From assembly GCA_025057015.1 (NCBI GenBank), contig JANWYG010000012.1, positions 1-57,531 on the forward strand: a DNA stretch of 57,531 nt. Reading direction: 5' to 3'. The DNA is from Blastocatellia bacterium. Its GTDB lineage: Bacteria > Acidobacteriota > Blastocatellia > Chloracidobacteriales > JADJPF01. Shown one piece after another: positions 45,434 to 55,207 of this stretch (position 1 is the stretch's first letter; the number at the start of each line of letters is the position of its first letter). A model generated the notes under the pieces. The model made no database searches. It was not told the DNA's origin and saw only the letters and a program-made list of their open reading frames with translations. Position numbers and translations under genes: made by a program.

Positions 45434-47251
45434 TTACTTGATTCTGAAGGCCGAACTCATGGAGCTACCCTTATTGCCAGCCTGATCTACAGCCTCCACT
45501 TTGACTACTGCAGCTTTGGCTTTAGAAAGTGAAGTACTTACTGCCCAATCAAAAGAGCTGATGCTTCCACCGAGTCCCTCTGCTATAGTCACCGGAAAAG
45601 TGGTACCACCATCAAGAGAGAGAAGTATACGCTGAGAACTGACACCCCGGTCGTCAGTTGCTTGCCAACGCACAGACACTGTTGCACCTCGTTTTACTTT
45701 ACTTGCTCCGTTAGCCACCGAAACGGCGCTTACCACAGGCGGATTAGTATCACGCTGAGCTGCTTCTATACGGAATGCGGCTGAAGTGCCGATACCCTTA
45801 TTACCACTGCTGTCTATGGCTTGTACGGCTACTACTGCTGACTCTGCAGTAAGATTCTCAGCTACATTCCAAGCAAAAGAGTTAATATTACCTGCCAAGC
45901 CAGAAGCTAAGGAGCGGTCGAAATTCGTGCCGCCGTCCAGAGAAAGTAAGATGTCATGCCTAGCTACGCCAACATCGTCACTACTAACCCAGCTAATCGT
46001 GTAACTCTGTCCAGCGATAATTCGTTCAGCGCTTAGTTTCACATTTGCAACCTTAGGTGGCGTACTGTCGCTACTGCTGGAAGGCTTGATCACAAATGGC
46101 GGCGATACACCTAGCCGACGATTTCCTGCTATATCTCTGGCCAATACTCCTATGACAGCACTCTGCGCTTGTAGCTGTGCGGGCACACTCCACGAAAAAC
46201 TCTGTATGGTGCCTGCTAAACCCTTAGCTATTACTTCAAAATTCACTCCTGCATCAGTAGACAGCCACACCTCGTGCGAGGCTACGCCTACGTTATCGGT
46301 ACTAGTCCAAGTAATCGAAATAGTCGAACCGGCTAGCACTTCTCTTCCTCCATTTACTACCACATCAGTGACTCGAGGCGGAGTTATATCCGGTACCTGC
46401 TCAACAAGATATTTCTTGAAGAAATCAATAGTTTGCTGCTCTATTTCCTGTGGACTAGGCACTACAGTAGATCCCGGTGGCGTTGGCATAAAATTGTGAC
46501 CGGCATTCCTAACCTTAGTAAACGAAGACGGTACGCCAACTTCTTGCAATGCTTGATACATTCTTTCAGAATGTTCTACGGGCACTACGGAATCATTATC
46601 GCCATGAAATAATATGATAGGCGGATCCTCAGCATCTACGTTAAATACTGGACTAGCTTCGCGAGCCACGTCAGGCTTCTCTTGCGGCGAGCCTCCAAGG
46701 TATGCTATCTCGGCACTGGTTAGAGGAACGTTTACAAAATCCATAGGCCCGAAATAACCAGCTGCCGCCCCAACCTTGGAGCTTTGATCACTCCAAGCCC
46801 CCACGTCATACTTACCTGTATTAGAGGCCACAGCAGCAAATACAGCAAGTGTTGCCCCAGCCGATGTACCATAAAGACCTATGCGAGTAGGATCTATCTT
46901 CCATGTAGAAGCATTGGCACGAAAATAACGTACCGCAGTCAGTATGTCTATAGGTGCTGCTGGAAAGGGTGCCTCACCGCTTAGCCTGTAGCTAACAGAA
47001 GCAAAAACAAAGCCCGCGTCAGTATACGGGCGTGCCTTTGTCTGTCCCTGAGATTTGTCACCCGAAGAAAAACCGCCACCGTGAACATAGATAACCAACG
47101 GCCGCAGTGTTGTACTCGGTTCTAGAGGCTCGTAAACATCCAAAGTAAGTGGACCTCGGGTAGCCGACACAGCCCCATAAGGCACATCGCGCGTGACTTT
47201 TTGCCCGTAAACTGTTGCGCTTAGCAATATGAACAACAAAAAACGTCTCAT
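45434..47251 (-). CDS. Secreted esterase/lipase with three Ig-like C-terminal modules
   Basis: 605 residues. A signal peptide (MRRFLLFILLSATVYG) leads into an alpha/beta-hydrolase of the BD-FAE/hormone-sensitive-lipase type: oxyanion motif HGGGFSSGDK, nucleophile S130 in GTSAG, Asp in HGDNDSVVP and His in AGHNFMP. From about residue 285 come three related modules of about 100 residues, each with a W-x-S/A-x-D-x-x-G motif, a LSxDGGxxF strand and a GLxGxIxSFxW strand. These probably bind a surface or carbohydrate. Strong GGAGG site before the ATG. Confidence 0.87.
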   Translation of the reverse strand: MRRFLLFILLSATVYGQKVTRDVPYGAVSATRGPLTLDVYEPLEPSTTLRPLVIYVHGGGFSSGDKSQGQTKARPYTDAGFVFASVSYRLSGEAPFPAAPIDILTAVRYFRANASTWKIDPTRIGLYGTSAGATLAVFAAVASNTGKYDVGAWSDQSSKVGAAAGYFGPMDFVNVPLTSAEIAYLGGSPQEKPDVAREASPVFNVDAEDPPIILFHGDNDSVVPVEHSERMYQALQEVGVPSSFTKVRNAGHNFMPTPPGSTVVPSPQEIEQQTIDFFKKYLVEQVPDITPPRVTDVVVNGGREVLAGSTISITWTSTDNVGVASHEVWLSTDAGVNFEVIAKGLAGTIQSFSWSVPAQLQAQSAVIGVLARDIAGNRRLGVSPPFVIKPSSSSDSTPPKVANVKLSAERIIAGQSYTISWVSSDDVGVARHDILLSLDGGTNFDRSLASGLAGNINSFAWNVAENLTAESAVVAVQAIDSSGNKGIGTSAAFRIEAAQRDTNPPVVSAVSVANGASKVKRGATVSVRWQATDDRGVSSQRILLSLDGGTTFPVTIAEGLGGSISSFDWAVSTSLSKAKAAVVKVEAVDQAGNKGSSMSSAFRIK

Positions 47252-47307
47252 ACATCCTCCCTCGCGGATATTTATTCGTTCAGAGGTGAATGTTCAAGAA
47301 AAAAGTT

Positions 47308-49212
47308 TTACCTTTTAAAGCCCCTCTTTATATCGCGCATCGACAAGCGTAGAACAATAGGACGCCCATGCGGGCAATTAGTAGGACACTCGGTAGCCAT
47401 AAGAGAATCTATCAGCCATCTCATCTTTTCTTCGTTCAAAGGAGTATTAATTTTAATAGCAGCTCGACAAGCCATACCTGCCGCTATCTCCCGTTGGAAA
47501 TCTTCCAAACTGACGGCTTCGCCTTCACTTTGCACCGCTATCAAATCCAAGACAAGCCTCCTCGCCTCTGCTACCGAAAGTAGCTGAGGTATCGCCTGTA
47601 GAGCTACGGTACGGCCAGATAGACGCATCGTATGAAAACCGCTTTTCTCCAGTGCCGGCTCTATCATCTCAAACGCTACAGCCTGCGCAGGAGTCAGCTC
47701 AAAAGTATCCGGAACAAGCAGCTGCTGTACTTCTAGCTTGCCGGCTTTCATTTTTGCCAGCTGTTGCTCAAACAGTATTCTTTCATGCGCCACATGCTGA
47801 TCTATAAGCACTAGTCCTTGTTCGTCCTCCGCTACTATGAAGCTGCTGCGCAGCTGTCCAAGCGGACGAATACCACCAACAATCTGCTCATCGTAGTCCA
47901 ATGTCAGAGAAGAACAAACAGTAGCTTCGTCAGTTTTAGCCAGAGCTGCCATATTAGTAAAAGTCTTTGGAGCATCTGAAGCTCGTGGCCGCTCTGCCTG
48001 CAAAGCTAGCAGCTGCTTGCTACAAGTAGTCGCTTGGAACGGATCCTCTACATCAGGTAACTGCAGTAGAACAGGCGCATCAACAGGCTTGGATAAACCG
48101 AATGTCTGCGAAGCATCGCTTGCTACACCTGCACTGCTTATAAGGTCAACCTGCGGCAAGTTACCACTTGCTGAAATAGATGTAGAAACCACTTTCTCAG
48201 CTGGAAAAGTGGCAAACGGCCTAGAGGCGGCAAGACAGTCGCGTATAGCATTACAGACGGCTTCGTGTATCAACTGTGGACGCCGAAATCGTACCTCTGT
48301 TTTCGCAGGATGAACGTTTACATCGACTTCGTTACCGGGTACTTCGAGCATCAACATCACACAAGGGTGTGCATCTGGAGGAAGTACGTTCTTATACGCT
48401 TCGCTGATGGCACGCGCTATGACGCGATCTCTCACATACCTGCCGTTTACAAACAGGTACTGCGCCTCACGACTTGCACGTTGCACGTCAGGTTTGGAGA
48501 CAAATCCTCGAATGCTTACAAAACCTACTTCTTCGTCTATCTGAACAAGCGTCTCGACAAAATCCGCCCCGAAAAGCTGGTAAGCACGCTCTTTTAGCGA
48601 GCTTACAGGCGTAGTCGAGACTATTTCGCGACCTGCACTACGCAAGACAAAACTTACGTGTGGGTTTGCAAGAGCATAATTAGTTACCAAATTACAGATG
48701 TGGTAGTTTTCTGTCGACTCACCCTTTAAAAACTTTCTTCGTGCCGGCACGTTGAAAAATAGGTCCGAGACCTCTACCTCCGTACCTCTAGGCCAGGCCA
48801 AGGAGACTACGTGAACTACTCTGCCACCTTCTATCCGTACTTCTGTACCTTCGACATCCTGCTCAAGCGCAGTCTTAAGCGTAACTCGTGCTACAGAGGC
48901 TATCGAAGGTAATGCCTCTCCCCGAAAACCGAGCGTAGTAATGTTTTCCAGCTCATCTATGTCATGCAGCTTACTGGTTGCGTGCCGTTCGAAAGCAAGC
49001 ACGGCATCTTCTTTGCTCATTCCTTCGCCGTTGTCAGCAACGCGTATTAGCTTTTTACCACCCGCTTCGGTATCGACCCTAATCTTTGTAGCTCCGGCAT
49101 CGAGGGCGTTTTCCAGAAGCTCTTTGACAACGGATGAAGGACGCTCTACAACTTCACCTGCGGCTATCTTGTTTGCCAAAGTATCGGGAAGTATCCTAAT
49201 TTTCGGCATCAT
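47308..49212 (-). CDS. mutL: DNA mismatch repair protein MutL
   Basis: 634 residues. GHKL ATPase N-terminus with KELLENALDAGA, RVADNGEGM and LGFRGEALPSI. The N-terminal domain ends near 330; a Ser/Ala-rich linker covers about 340-430. C-terminal endonuclease/dimer domain has QHVAHERILFEQ, ACRAAIK and CPHGRPIVLRLS. The DQHAxHE nicking motif is seen as DQHVAHERI, so nicking activity is plausible. The start overlaps the glycosyltransferase stop (ATGATG/TGA). Confidence 0.97.
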   Translation of the reverse strand: MMPKIRILPDTLANKIAAGEVVERPSSVVKELLENALDAGATKIRVDTEAGGKKLIRVADNGEGMSKEDAVLAFERHATSKLHDIDELENITTLGFRGEALPSIASVARVTLKTALEQDVEGTEVRIEGGRVVHVVSLAWPRGTEVEVSDLFFNVPARRKFLKGESTENYHICNLVTNYALANPHVSFVLRSAGREIVSTTPVSSLKERAYQLFGADFVETLVQIDEEVGFVSIRGFVSKPDVQRASREAQYLFVNGRYVRDRVIARAISEAYKNVLPPDAHPCVMLMLEVPGNEVDVNVHPAKTEVRFRRPQLIHEAVCNAIRDCLAASRPFATFPAEKVVSTSISASGNLPQVDLISSAGVASDASQTFGLSKPVDAPVLLQLPDVEDPFQATTCSKQLLALQAERPRASDAPKTFTNMAALAKTDEATVCSSLTLDYDEQIVGGIRPLGQLRSSFIVAEDEQGLVLIDQHVAHERILFEQQLAKMKAGKLEVQQLLVPDTFELTPAQAVAFEMIEPALEKSGFHTMRLSGRTVALQAIPQLLSVAEARRLVLDLIAVQSEGEAVSLEDFQREIAAGMACRAAIKINTPLNEEKMRWLIDSLMATECPTNCPHGRPIVLRLSMRDIKRGFKR

Positions 49213-49982
49213 CGATTATGTACCGGAGCTTGATTTGCGTTGCAAATCCCAAGCTCGTACCGCCCGAGGAAATAGTTCCACCTAACGGTAAGCAGGTCTA
49301 AAAAAGTACGTACCCCGGCTGCAAGTGTAACTTTCGTACCTTCAACATTGCTCCACAAAACAGGCACTTCCTGCAACCTTAGACCATACTTATGAGCTAC
49401 GAAAAGCACCTCTACGTCAAATCCAAACCCATCTATCCGTTGTAACTCAAACACAGGTCTAATCTTACTCAAACGATAAGCCTTAAAACCACACTGCGTG
49501 TCTCTAAAAGGCAAACCTGTCGCTACGCGCATAACTAGGTTAAAAGTGCGTCCTGCAAGCTCTCGCAACAAAGGCTGGTGCTGAAGTATAACCGAGCCTG
49601 AAAGTGCACGAGAGCCAAAAACTACATCTTTGTCTCCAGCAAGTATAGGTGCCATAAGCTTATCAAGCTCCGTAATCGGAGCTGAAAGATCGGCATCGCT
49701 AAATGCCACTATCTCACCTCTTGCGTTCAAAACACCGTTTCTTATGCTATAACCCTTACCACGGTTTGTTGGATTGCGCAGAACGACTAGCTCTACGCCT
49801 GCCTTCTGAAAAGCTTCCCTTGCTGATTCCACCATCTCTACGGTCTTATCCGACGATCCATCATCTACTACTATGACTTCGCTCTTGTAGTCTTTGCTCC
49901 CTAGAAAGTTCAGTACCTTCTCCAAACTCGGCAAAATTCTTTTCTCTTCGTTATATGCCGGAATTATCAACGAAAGTAACAT
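49209..49982 (-). CDS. Family 2 glycosyltransferase (DPG/dolichyl-phosphate-like)
   Basis: 257 residues. GT-A fold: LIIPAYNEEKRI, VVDDGSSDKT, NRGKGYSIRNG and the metal-binding DADLSAPI. QCGFKAYRL is typical of dolichyl-phosphate or polyprenyl-phosphate glycosyltransferases. It likely moves a sugar from a nucleotide donor to a lipid carrier in the inner membrane; no C-terminal TM domain is present. It is coupled to mutL and divergent from the YfhO-type gene. Confidence 0.88.
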   Translation of the reverse strand: MLLSLIIPAYNEEKRILPSLEKVLNFLGSKDYKSEVIVVDDGSSDKTVEMVESAREAFQKAGVELVVLRNPTNRGKGYSIRNGVLNARGEIVAFSDADLSAPITELDKLMAPILAGDKDVVFGSRALSGSVILQHQPLLRELAGRTFNLVMRVATGLPFRDTQCGFKAYRLSKIRPVFELQRIDGFGFDVEVLFVAHKYGLRLQEVPVLWSNVEGTKVTLAAGVRTFLDLLTVRWNYFLGRYELGICNANQAPVHNR

Positions 49983-50124
49983 CTCTACGCTCGCTGCCTG
50001 CCAAGGATAATTTTTTCCAAAAAGTTTTATGAATATACCATAGAAGACTTAGGACAATAAAGATAGCTACGCTTCGCAACAGCTTGACCGAGAACGCCTT
50101 AATGCGTTAAAGCTTTCGCGCTTG

Positions 50125-52560
50125 ATGAAAAACACTCTGATGACTAGACAACACCTAGTAGCACTCTGTGGTCTACTATTAGTAGTAATAGCTCTCTTCT
50201 GGCGAGTGGTATTCTTAGGCGAGACGTTGGTAGACCTTGCAGCTCACAGCAGGCAACTACCGTGGGGAAGCAACATAGCTGGCTACGAAGGCTACCCATT
50301 CAACCACCGTGATCTAACAGACACTTATGTCACCAGAGACTATTTCGTAGTAGACAGTTACCGCAACAGTGAACTGCCACTTTGGAATCCTTACAACTTT
50401 TGCGGGCACCCTATTTACGCCGATGGTGTTACCCGACCCTTTGCTCTTACAAACCTATTTTACGTATTTTTTGACGTCCCCTTAGGCTACAGTTTGTCAC
50501 GCCTTGCAGAATACTACCTTACAGCAGCGTTTCTATATATCTTTCTAATAGTTTTAGGTCTAAGCCCTCTAGCGGCAATAGTAGCAGCTTTAACACTACT
50601 ACTCTCCGACCACCTACTTTATCACTTGACTTGGTTAGGATGGACAGGTGGGCTAATGTGGTTACCGATGATCTTGGTTGGCGCAGAGCTAGCTATAGAG
50701 CGGCGCTGCCACCGCTGGGCAATCTTTTCCGGTATAGCTCTTGCTCTGCAGTTTTATAACGGCTTCATTCCCACCATGATCTACTACCTTGCCGCAACAG
50801 TGCTCTACTACCTCGGCGCAGCAACTTTGTCCTACCTCAACGAGAAAAAGCTAAGAGTATTTAAAGCTCCTCTCGTATATACTTCTGTGACGCTAGCAGT
50901 AGGATTTGGTCTATCTGCTCCGGTCTGGATGCCAATCCTAGAGTTACTAGCTCACTCCAACCGCAAGGTAGTACCTACGGAGCTCGGATATATCTGGATT
51001 CCGCCGTGGCACTTATTGACGCTGATATTTCCCCGTGCTTTTGGTGAAGCTTTTGACACCTTCTACTTGAAACTATTCGTAGAAATGGGCGTCTCGCAAG
51101 AGCGCAGTCTTTACTTAGGAATTGCAGCTCTACCTTTACTCACCATCGGTTTACTTAAACATGAAGATCGCCGTAAGTACTATTTTGCCGCTCTAGCATT
51201 ACTTGCTCTCCTGACCGTCACGCTCGTACCCCTCTACGTGCACATGACAAAATACATCCCTGTGCTGAAGACCATAAGAGCAACTACCCGTGTCAGCTGC
51301 CTCTATGGCTTTGCTACAGCAGCCCTAGTAGCATACGGAGTAGAAGTCATCCTGAAACTAACAAGGCCTGAAGTAGATCACTTCCTAGCCACAGTGAGAA
51401 AGTGTTGCTTTGGATGGTTTGCAGTATCTACGGTACTTACTACGTTACCCTTGTTTAAAATACCCGAACCCACAGGTAGCCTACCGCAACGATGGCTGCT
51501 AAAAGTGCTCTCTGGATTGTCTATGCAGTTTGAGCTGCGAATCAACAACTACGGCCTATTTCTCCCAGCGGCAGTAGTACTGTGCATACTACTACTTACC
51601 TTTCAGGCAAACATTTCGCCTAGAAGACTCTTAGCATTCATAGTACTGATACTTGCTACAGAGCTATGGTGGAACGGCACTCAGTATAATCGCAGCTATC
51701 CACGTACACAGCTTTACGCACCCACCAAAGTAACAAACTTCTTGCTTGAACGCTTATCTACAACTGCTGTTCCCAGTCGCGTACTTGTAGTACCGGCCGA
51801 GTTAGGCGGCAAACTAGCCGAACGAGGGCGGCGGATAGTCGCCCCTCCAAATACCTTGCTGCCGTACAGAATTGCAACTATCTCAGGCAAAGACCAACTC
51901 TTCCCGAAATGGTATCGAACACTAACAGCTCTAGTTGAACCACAGGAAGAACTAAGCCACGTCGTCTTTAGTCATCCGGTATCACCACTTTACGACTTAT
52001 TGGGTGTAAAATACTTCCTCACTCGAGCTGAAAATTCACTAAACAACTATCGAGAAATTTTTCTAGAAGAAGGAGTAAAAGTATATCAAAATGATAAAGC
52101 TATGCCGCGAGTATTTTTTGCTGAAGATATAATCAAAACTAGTTCACAAGCTGAAGCTATATCGCTACTATACAGTGTAGATTTACGTCACACTGTAGTA
52201 GTAGAAGCTCAAGGAGACTTCTGTGCAGCCACAGGCAGTGAAATGGCAGAAATAACCAAGTATAGTAACAATCGCGTAGTAGTAAAGACGGCAAGTACGG
52301 CCAGAGGCACACAACTACTTGTGCTTACCGACACTTGGTATCCTGGTTGGGAAGTAAGAATAGATGGTCAAAAAGCAGAGCTACTGCGAGCAAATGTAGC
52401 GCTACGTGCCGTCGCCGTGCCAGCAGGCAGCCACACAATAGAATTTGTTTTCAGGCCACAGACGCTACGGCGTGGCGCAATTACTGCTATCATAGTCTCT
52501 CTAGCCTCTTTGATAGGCTTTATAAAATTTCGGAGGGATGTACCGTGGGTGAATGGATAG
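50125..52560 (+). CDS. YfhO-type multi-pass membrane protein
   Basis: 811 residues from the ATG at 50125; a TTG one codon earlier and an ATG at 50140 are alternatives, none with a clear ribosome site. About twelve hydrophobic segments in the first 530 residues, then a soluble C-terminal domain ending with a last TM (ITAIIVSLASLIGFIKF). The first loop has the family motif with aspartates, DLAAHSRQLPW, and W-N-P in LPLWNPYNFCGHP. This GT-C-like family is linked to glycosylation of teichoic or lipid-linked polymers, and the divergent glycosyltransferase supports a sugar role. Its end overlaps the hydrolase start by 16 bases. Confidence 0.85.
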   Translation: MKNTLMTRQHLVALCGLLLVVIALFWRVVFLGETLVDLAAHSRQLPWGSNIAGYEGYPFNHRDLTDTYVTRDYFVVDSYRNSELPLWNPYNFCGHPIYADGVTRPFALTNLFYVFFDVPLGYSLSRLAEYYLTAAFLYIFLIVLGLSPLAAIVAALTLLLSDHLLYHLTWLGWTGGLMWLPMILVGAELAIERRCHRWAIFSGIALALQFYNGFIPTMIYYLAATVLYYLGAATLSYLNEKKLRVFKAPLVYTSVTLAVGFGLSAPVWMPILELLAHSNRKVVPTELGYIWIPPWHLLTLIFPRAFGEAFDTFYLKLFVEMGVSQERSLYLGIAALPLLTIGLLKHEDRRKYYFAALALLALLTVTLVPLYVHMTKYIPVLKTIRATTRVSCLYGFATAALVAYGVEVILKLTRPEVDHFLATVRKCCFGWFAVSTVLTTLPLFKIPEPTGSLPQRWLLKVLSGLSMQFELRINNYGLFLPAAVVLCILLLTFQANISPRRLLAFIVLILATELWWNGTQYNRSYPRTQLYAPTKVTNFLLERLSTTAVPSRVLVVPAELGGKLAERGRRIVAPPNTLLPYRIATISGKDQLFPKWYRTLTALVEPQEELSHVVFSHPVSPLYDLLGVKYFLTRAENSLNNYREIFLEEGVKVYQNDKAMPRVFFAEDIIKTSSQAEAISLLYSVDLRHTVVVEAQGDFCAATGSEMAEITKYSNNRVVVKTASTARGTQLLVLTDTWYPGWEVRIDGQKAELLRANVALRAVAVPAGSHTIEFVFRPQTLRRGAITAIIVSLASLIGFIKFRRDVPWVNG

Positions 52561-53207
52561 AACTTCAAGCAGATGACGGACATAGATTTGATTGCTACTT
52601 TGTCAATTCAGATACGAAGCGAGGGGGCATAGTAGTAATACAAGAAATTTTCGGGGTAAATGCCCATATTCGATCCGTAGCTGAAGGCTTTGCAGCGCAA
52701 GGCTATTCAGTAGCTGCGCCGGCACTTTTTGATCGCATAGAACGTAAAGTAATGCTTGACTATACCGCAGAGGCAGTGACAAAAGGTCGTAAGCTACGGC
52801 TCGAGCTCGGTTGGGAAAAGCCTATTCTCGATCTAAAAGCTGCTGTAACGATGCTAGCGCAACATGGCAAAGTAGCCACTATCGGTTACTGTTGGGGTGG
52901 GTCGCTTGCGTGGCTAAGCGCATCTAAGCTCGACATAGCCTGTGCCGTAGGGTACTACGGCGGCCAGATAGTACAGTTGCTCGATAAGAAGCCAACTAGG
53001 CCGATAATGCTGCACTTTGGCGAAAAAGACGAGTTGATACCTATGTCTGACGTCGACAAGATCCGAAATGCCTGCCCTGACGCAGAGATCTACATCTACG
53101 GCGCTGGTCATGGCTTCAACTGTGATCAGCGAGCAGATTACGACGCCGAATGCTCGAAACTAGCGCTTCAACGAACCTTAGATTTCCTTGCAAAGCATTT
53201 GAGGTGA
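52545..53207 (+). CDS. Dienelactone hydrolase-family protein
   Basis: 220 residues, GTG start at 52545 with CGGAGGG eight bases before it, inside the 3' end of the YfhO gene. Alpha/beta hydrolase with a cysteine nucleophile: C116 in GYCWGGS, acid in FGEKDELIP and His in GAGHGFNCD. The oxyanion-region glutamate E34 in IQEIFGVN matches the family. It hydrolyses an unknown ester or lactone. The S9 peptidase gene follows 11 bases later. Confidence 0.9.
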   Translation: MGEWIELQADDGHRFDCYFVNSDTKRGGIVVIQEIFGVNAHIRSVAEGFAAQGYSVAAPALFDRIERKVMLDYTAEAVTKGRKLRLELGWEKPILDLKAAVTMLAQHGKVATIGYCWGGSLAWLSASKLDIACAVGYYGGQIVQLLDKKPTRPIMLHFGEKDELIPMSDVDKIRNACPDAEIYIYGAGHGFNCDQRADYDAECSKLALQRTLDFLAKHLR

Positions 53208-53217
53208 GGTAGGGACG

Positions 53218-55170
53218 ATGTTGCTACTACTTGTCTTATCCTTCCTACTAGCTACTGAAGCAAAGCGAATTACTCCCGAGCTGATAATGACTTTGCAACT
53301 TGTGCAAGAAGCCCAGATTTCTCCTGACGGTCAACAGGTAGCCTTTACCTTGAACAGACCCCGAGCTGCAGACGAATCTCCCGGAGCAGACTGGCAAGAA
53401 ATTTGGATGATGTACATTAACGAAGGCAAGTTAAAGTGCTTTACCGCAGCTTCTCGCAATGCTCGCTCGCCGAGATGGTCACCCGATGGAAAAACTTTAG
53501 CGTTTATTTCAGATCGAGGAAAAGGCAACAAAGAACAGATCTACCTGATTCCCACAGATGGCGGTGAAGGAAAAGCTATTACAAACTTCGAAAACGATGT
53601 CGACTCTCTAGCTTGGTCACCCGACGGAAAATTCATAGCCTTCACGATGAAGGACTTACCCTCTAAGGAAGAACAAGAAGCTCAGAAAGCAGGCCGGGAT
53701 TGGCAGGTAGTCGACGAAAAGTACCTCTTTCGGCGAGTCTACGTGCTAGAGTTGTCTACAGGCAAACATTGGCAAGTAACCAAAGAACCACTGAACGTCT
53801 GGGAGTATGGTTGGGCTCCTAACTCTAAACAACTACTAATCTTCGCTAGCAGCACTACCTACGTGGACGATCAATATATGGCCGGTAAACTCTACACGGT
53901 ATCTGCCAGCGAAGGTTCGGCAAAACTGCTAATTCAGACAGAAGGTAAGCTAGAATCGCCTATTTGGTCACCCGATGGAAAGTATGTTGCCTGGCGTGGG
54001 GCATCTAAACTCTCCGATCCCGACTCAGGGTGCATATTTATAACCGAGGTAGGCAGTGGCAAAGCACAAAACTTAACGACAAACTATGAAGGTTCAGTAA
54101 CTTTCATCCGCTGGGCAGACGATTCTAAAAGTATCTTCTTCGGAGCCATCGAGCGGCAAGATACGGTCATACGTCGGCTAGACCTTACTAGCGGCAAGAT
54201 ATCCGAACCGATGCTGAAGGGCCTTATTTTTAACTCTCCAGCGTCGTTTGCTTCCGACAATAAGTACGTGCTGATAGCATCCACTGCAAAGCACCCGCCA
54301 GAGCTCTTCTTCGTAGAAGGTTCCAAGGCACGACGGCTTACACATCTAAACCCACAGTTCGACGATGTAGCGCTGGGCCAGCAAGAGATAGTCAAGTGGA
54401 AGTCCTACGATGGTCTGGAAATAGAAGGCATACTTATCAAACCCGTGGGATATGAACCGGGTCGGCGCTACCCACTGTTTGTTCAGTACCACGGAGGCCC
54501 TGAATCAGCCGATACGAATGGATGGTACGCAACTACTACAAGATGGGGGCAAATGCTGGCTTCGCACGGTATAGCTGTGCTTTATCCCAACTACCGAGGT
54601 AGCATCGGCCGCGGGGTAGCTTTTGCTGAAGCCAATCAGGGAGATATGATGGGCAAGGAGTTCGACGATGCCCTAGCCGGTATAGACTATCTCATAAAGA
54701 CAGGCTTGGTAGATGCCGATCGTGTTGCTCTAGGCGGCGGTAGCTACGGTGGGTATGCCGCAGCTTGGGCAGCAACTCGCCACAGCCACAGATTTAAACT
54801 TGCTGTGGTCTGGATGGGCGGTACTAACCGAGTAAGCAAAGTAGGTACGGCAGATAATTACAAAGAGGAGTCCATAGTCCATTGGAAAGCAGAACCTTAT
54901 GAGAACTATGAACTGTACTGGGATCGTTCCCCTATCAAATACATAAAGCAGGCGCAAACCCCGACACTCATTTTGCACGGCGAAAAGGATCAGCGCGTGC
55001 CCGTCAGTCAAGGCAAGGAGCTCTATACTGCTCTCAAATGGAAAGGCGTACCGGTAGAATTCGTCATCTATCCTCGCGAGGGACATGGCATACGTGAACG
55101 GGCACATCAGTTGGACTTTCTGCAGAGAATCCTCGCTCACTCATTAAAATACTTGTCGGTACAACACTGA
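53218..55170 (+). CDS. S9-family prolyl oligopeptidase/acylaminoacyl peptidase
   Basis: 650 residues with a signal-like N-terminus (LLLLVLSFLLATEA). A WD40-like propeller covers about 25-360 (repeating SPDGKTLAFISDRG and WSPDGKFIAFT motifs). The peptidase has nucleophile S509 in GGSYGGYAA, Asp in HGEKDQRVP and His in YPREGHGI. It probably degrades imported or periplasmic oligopeptides. Common, often in many copies, in Acidobacteriota. A short hairpin at 55194-55208 just past the end overlaps the neighbour's stop on the minus strand. Confidence 0.93.
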   Translation: MLLLLVLSFLLATEAKRITPELIMTLQLVQEAQISPDGQQVAFTLNRPRAADESPGADWQEIWMMYINEGKLKCFTAASRNARSPRWSPDGKTLAFISDRGKGNKEQIYLIPTDGGEGKAITNFENDVDSLAWSPDGKFIAFTMKDLPSKEEQEAQKAGRDWQVVDEKYLFRRVYVLELSTGKHWQVTKEPLNVWEYGWAPNSKQLLIFASSTTYVDDQYMAGKLYTVSASEGSAKLLIQTEGKLESPIWSPDGKYVAWRGASKLSDPDSGCIFITEVGSGKAQNLTTNYEGSVTFIRWADDSKSIFFGAIERQDTVIRRLDLTSGKISEPMLKGLIFNSPASFASDNKYVLIASTAKHPPELFFVEGSKARRLTHLNPQFDDVALGQQEIVKWKSYDGLEIEGILIKPVGYEPGRRYPLFVQYHGGPESADTNGWYATTTRWGQMLASHGIAVLYPNYRGSIGRGVAFAEANQGDMMGKEFDDALAGIDYLIKTGLVDADRVALGGGSYGGYAAAWAATRHSHRFKLAVVWMGGTNRVSKVGTADNYKEESIVHWKAEPYENYELYWDRSPIKYIKQAQTPTLILHGEKDQRVPVSQGKELYTALKWKGVPVEFVIYPREGHGIRERAHQLDFLQRILAHSLKYLSVQH

Positions 55171-55207
55171 GGGTCGAGCTAGTTTATCCGTTCAGCATCG
55201 AAGATGC

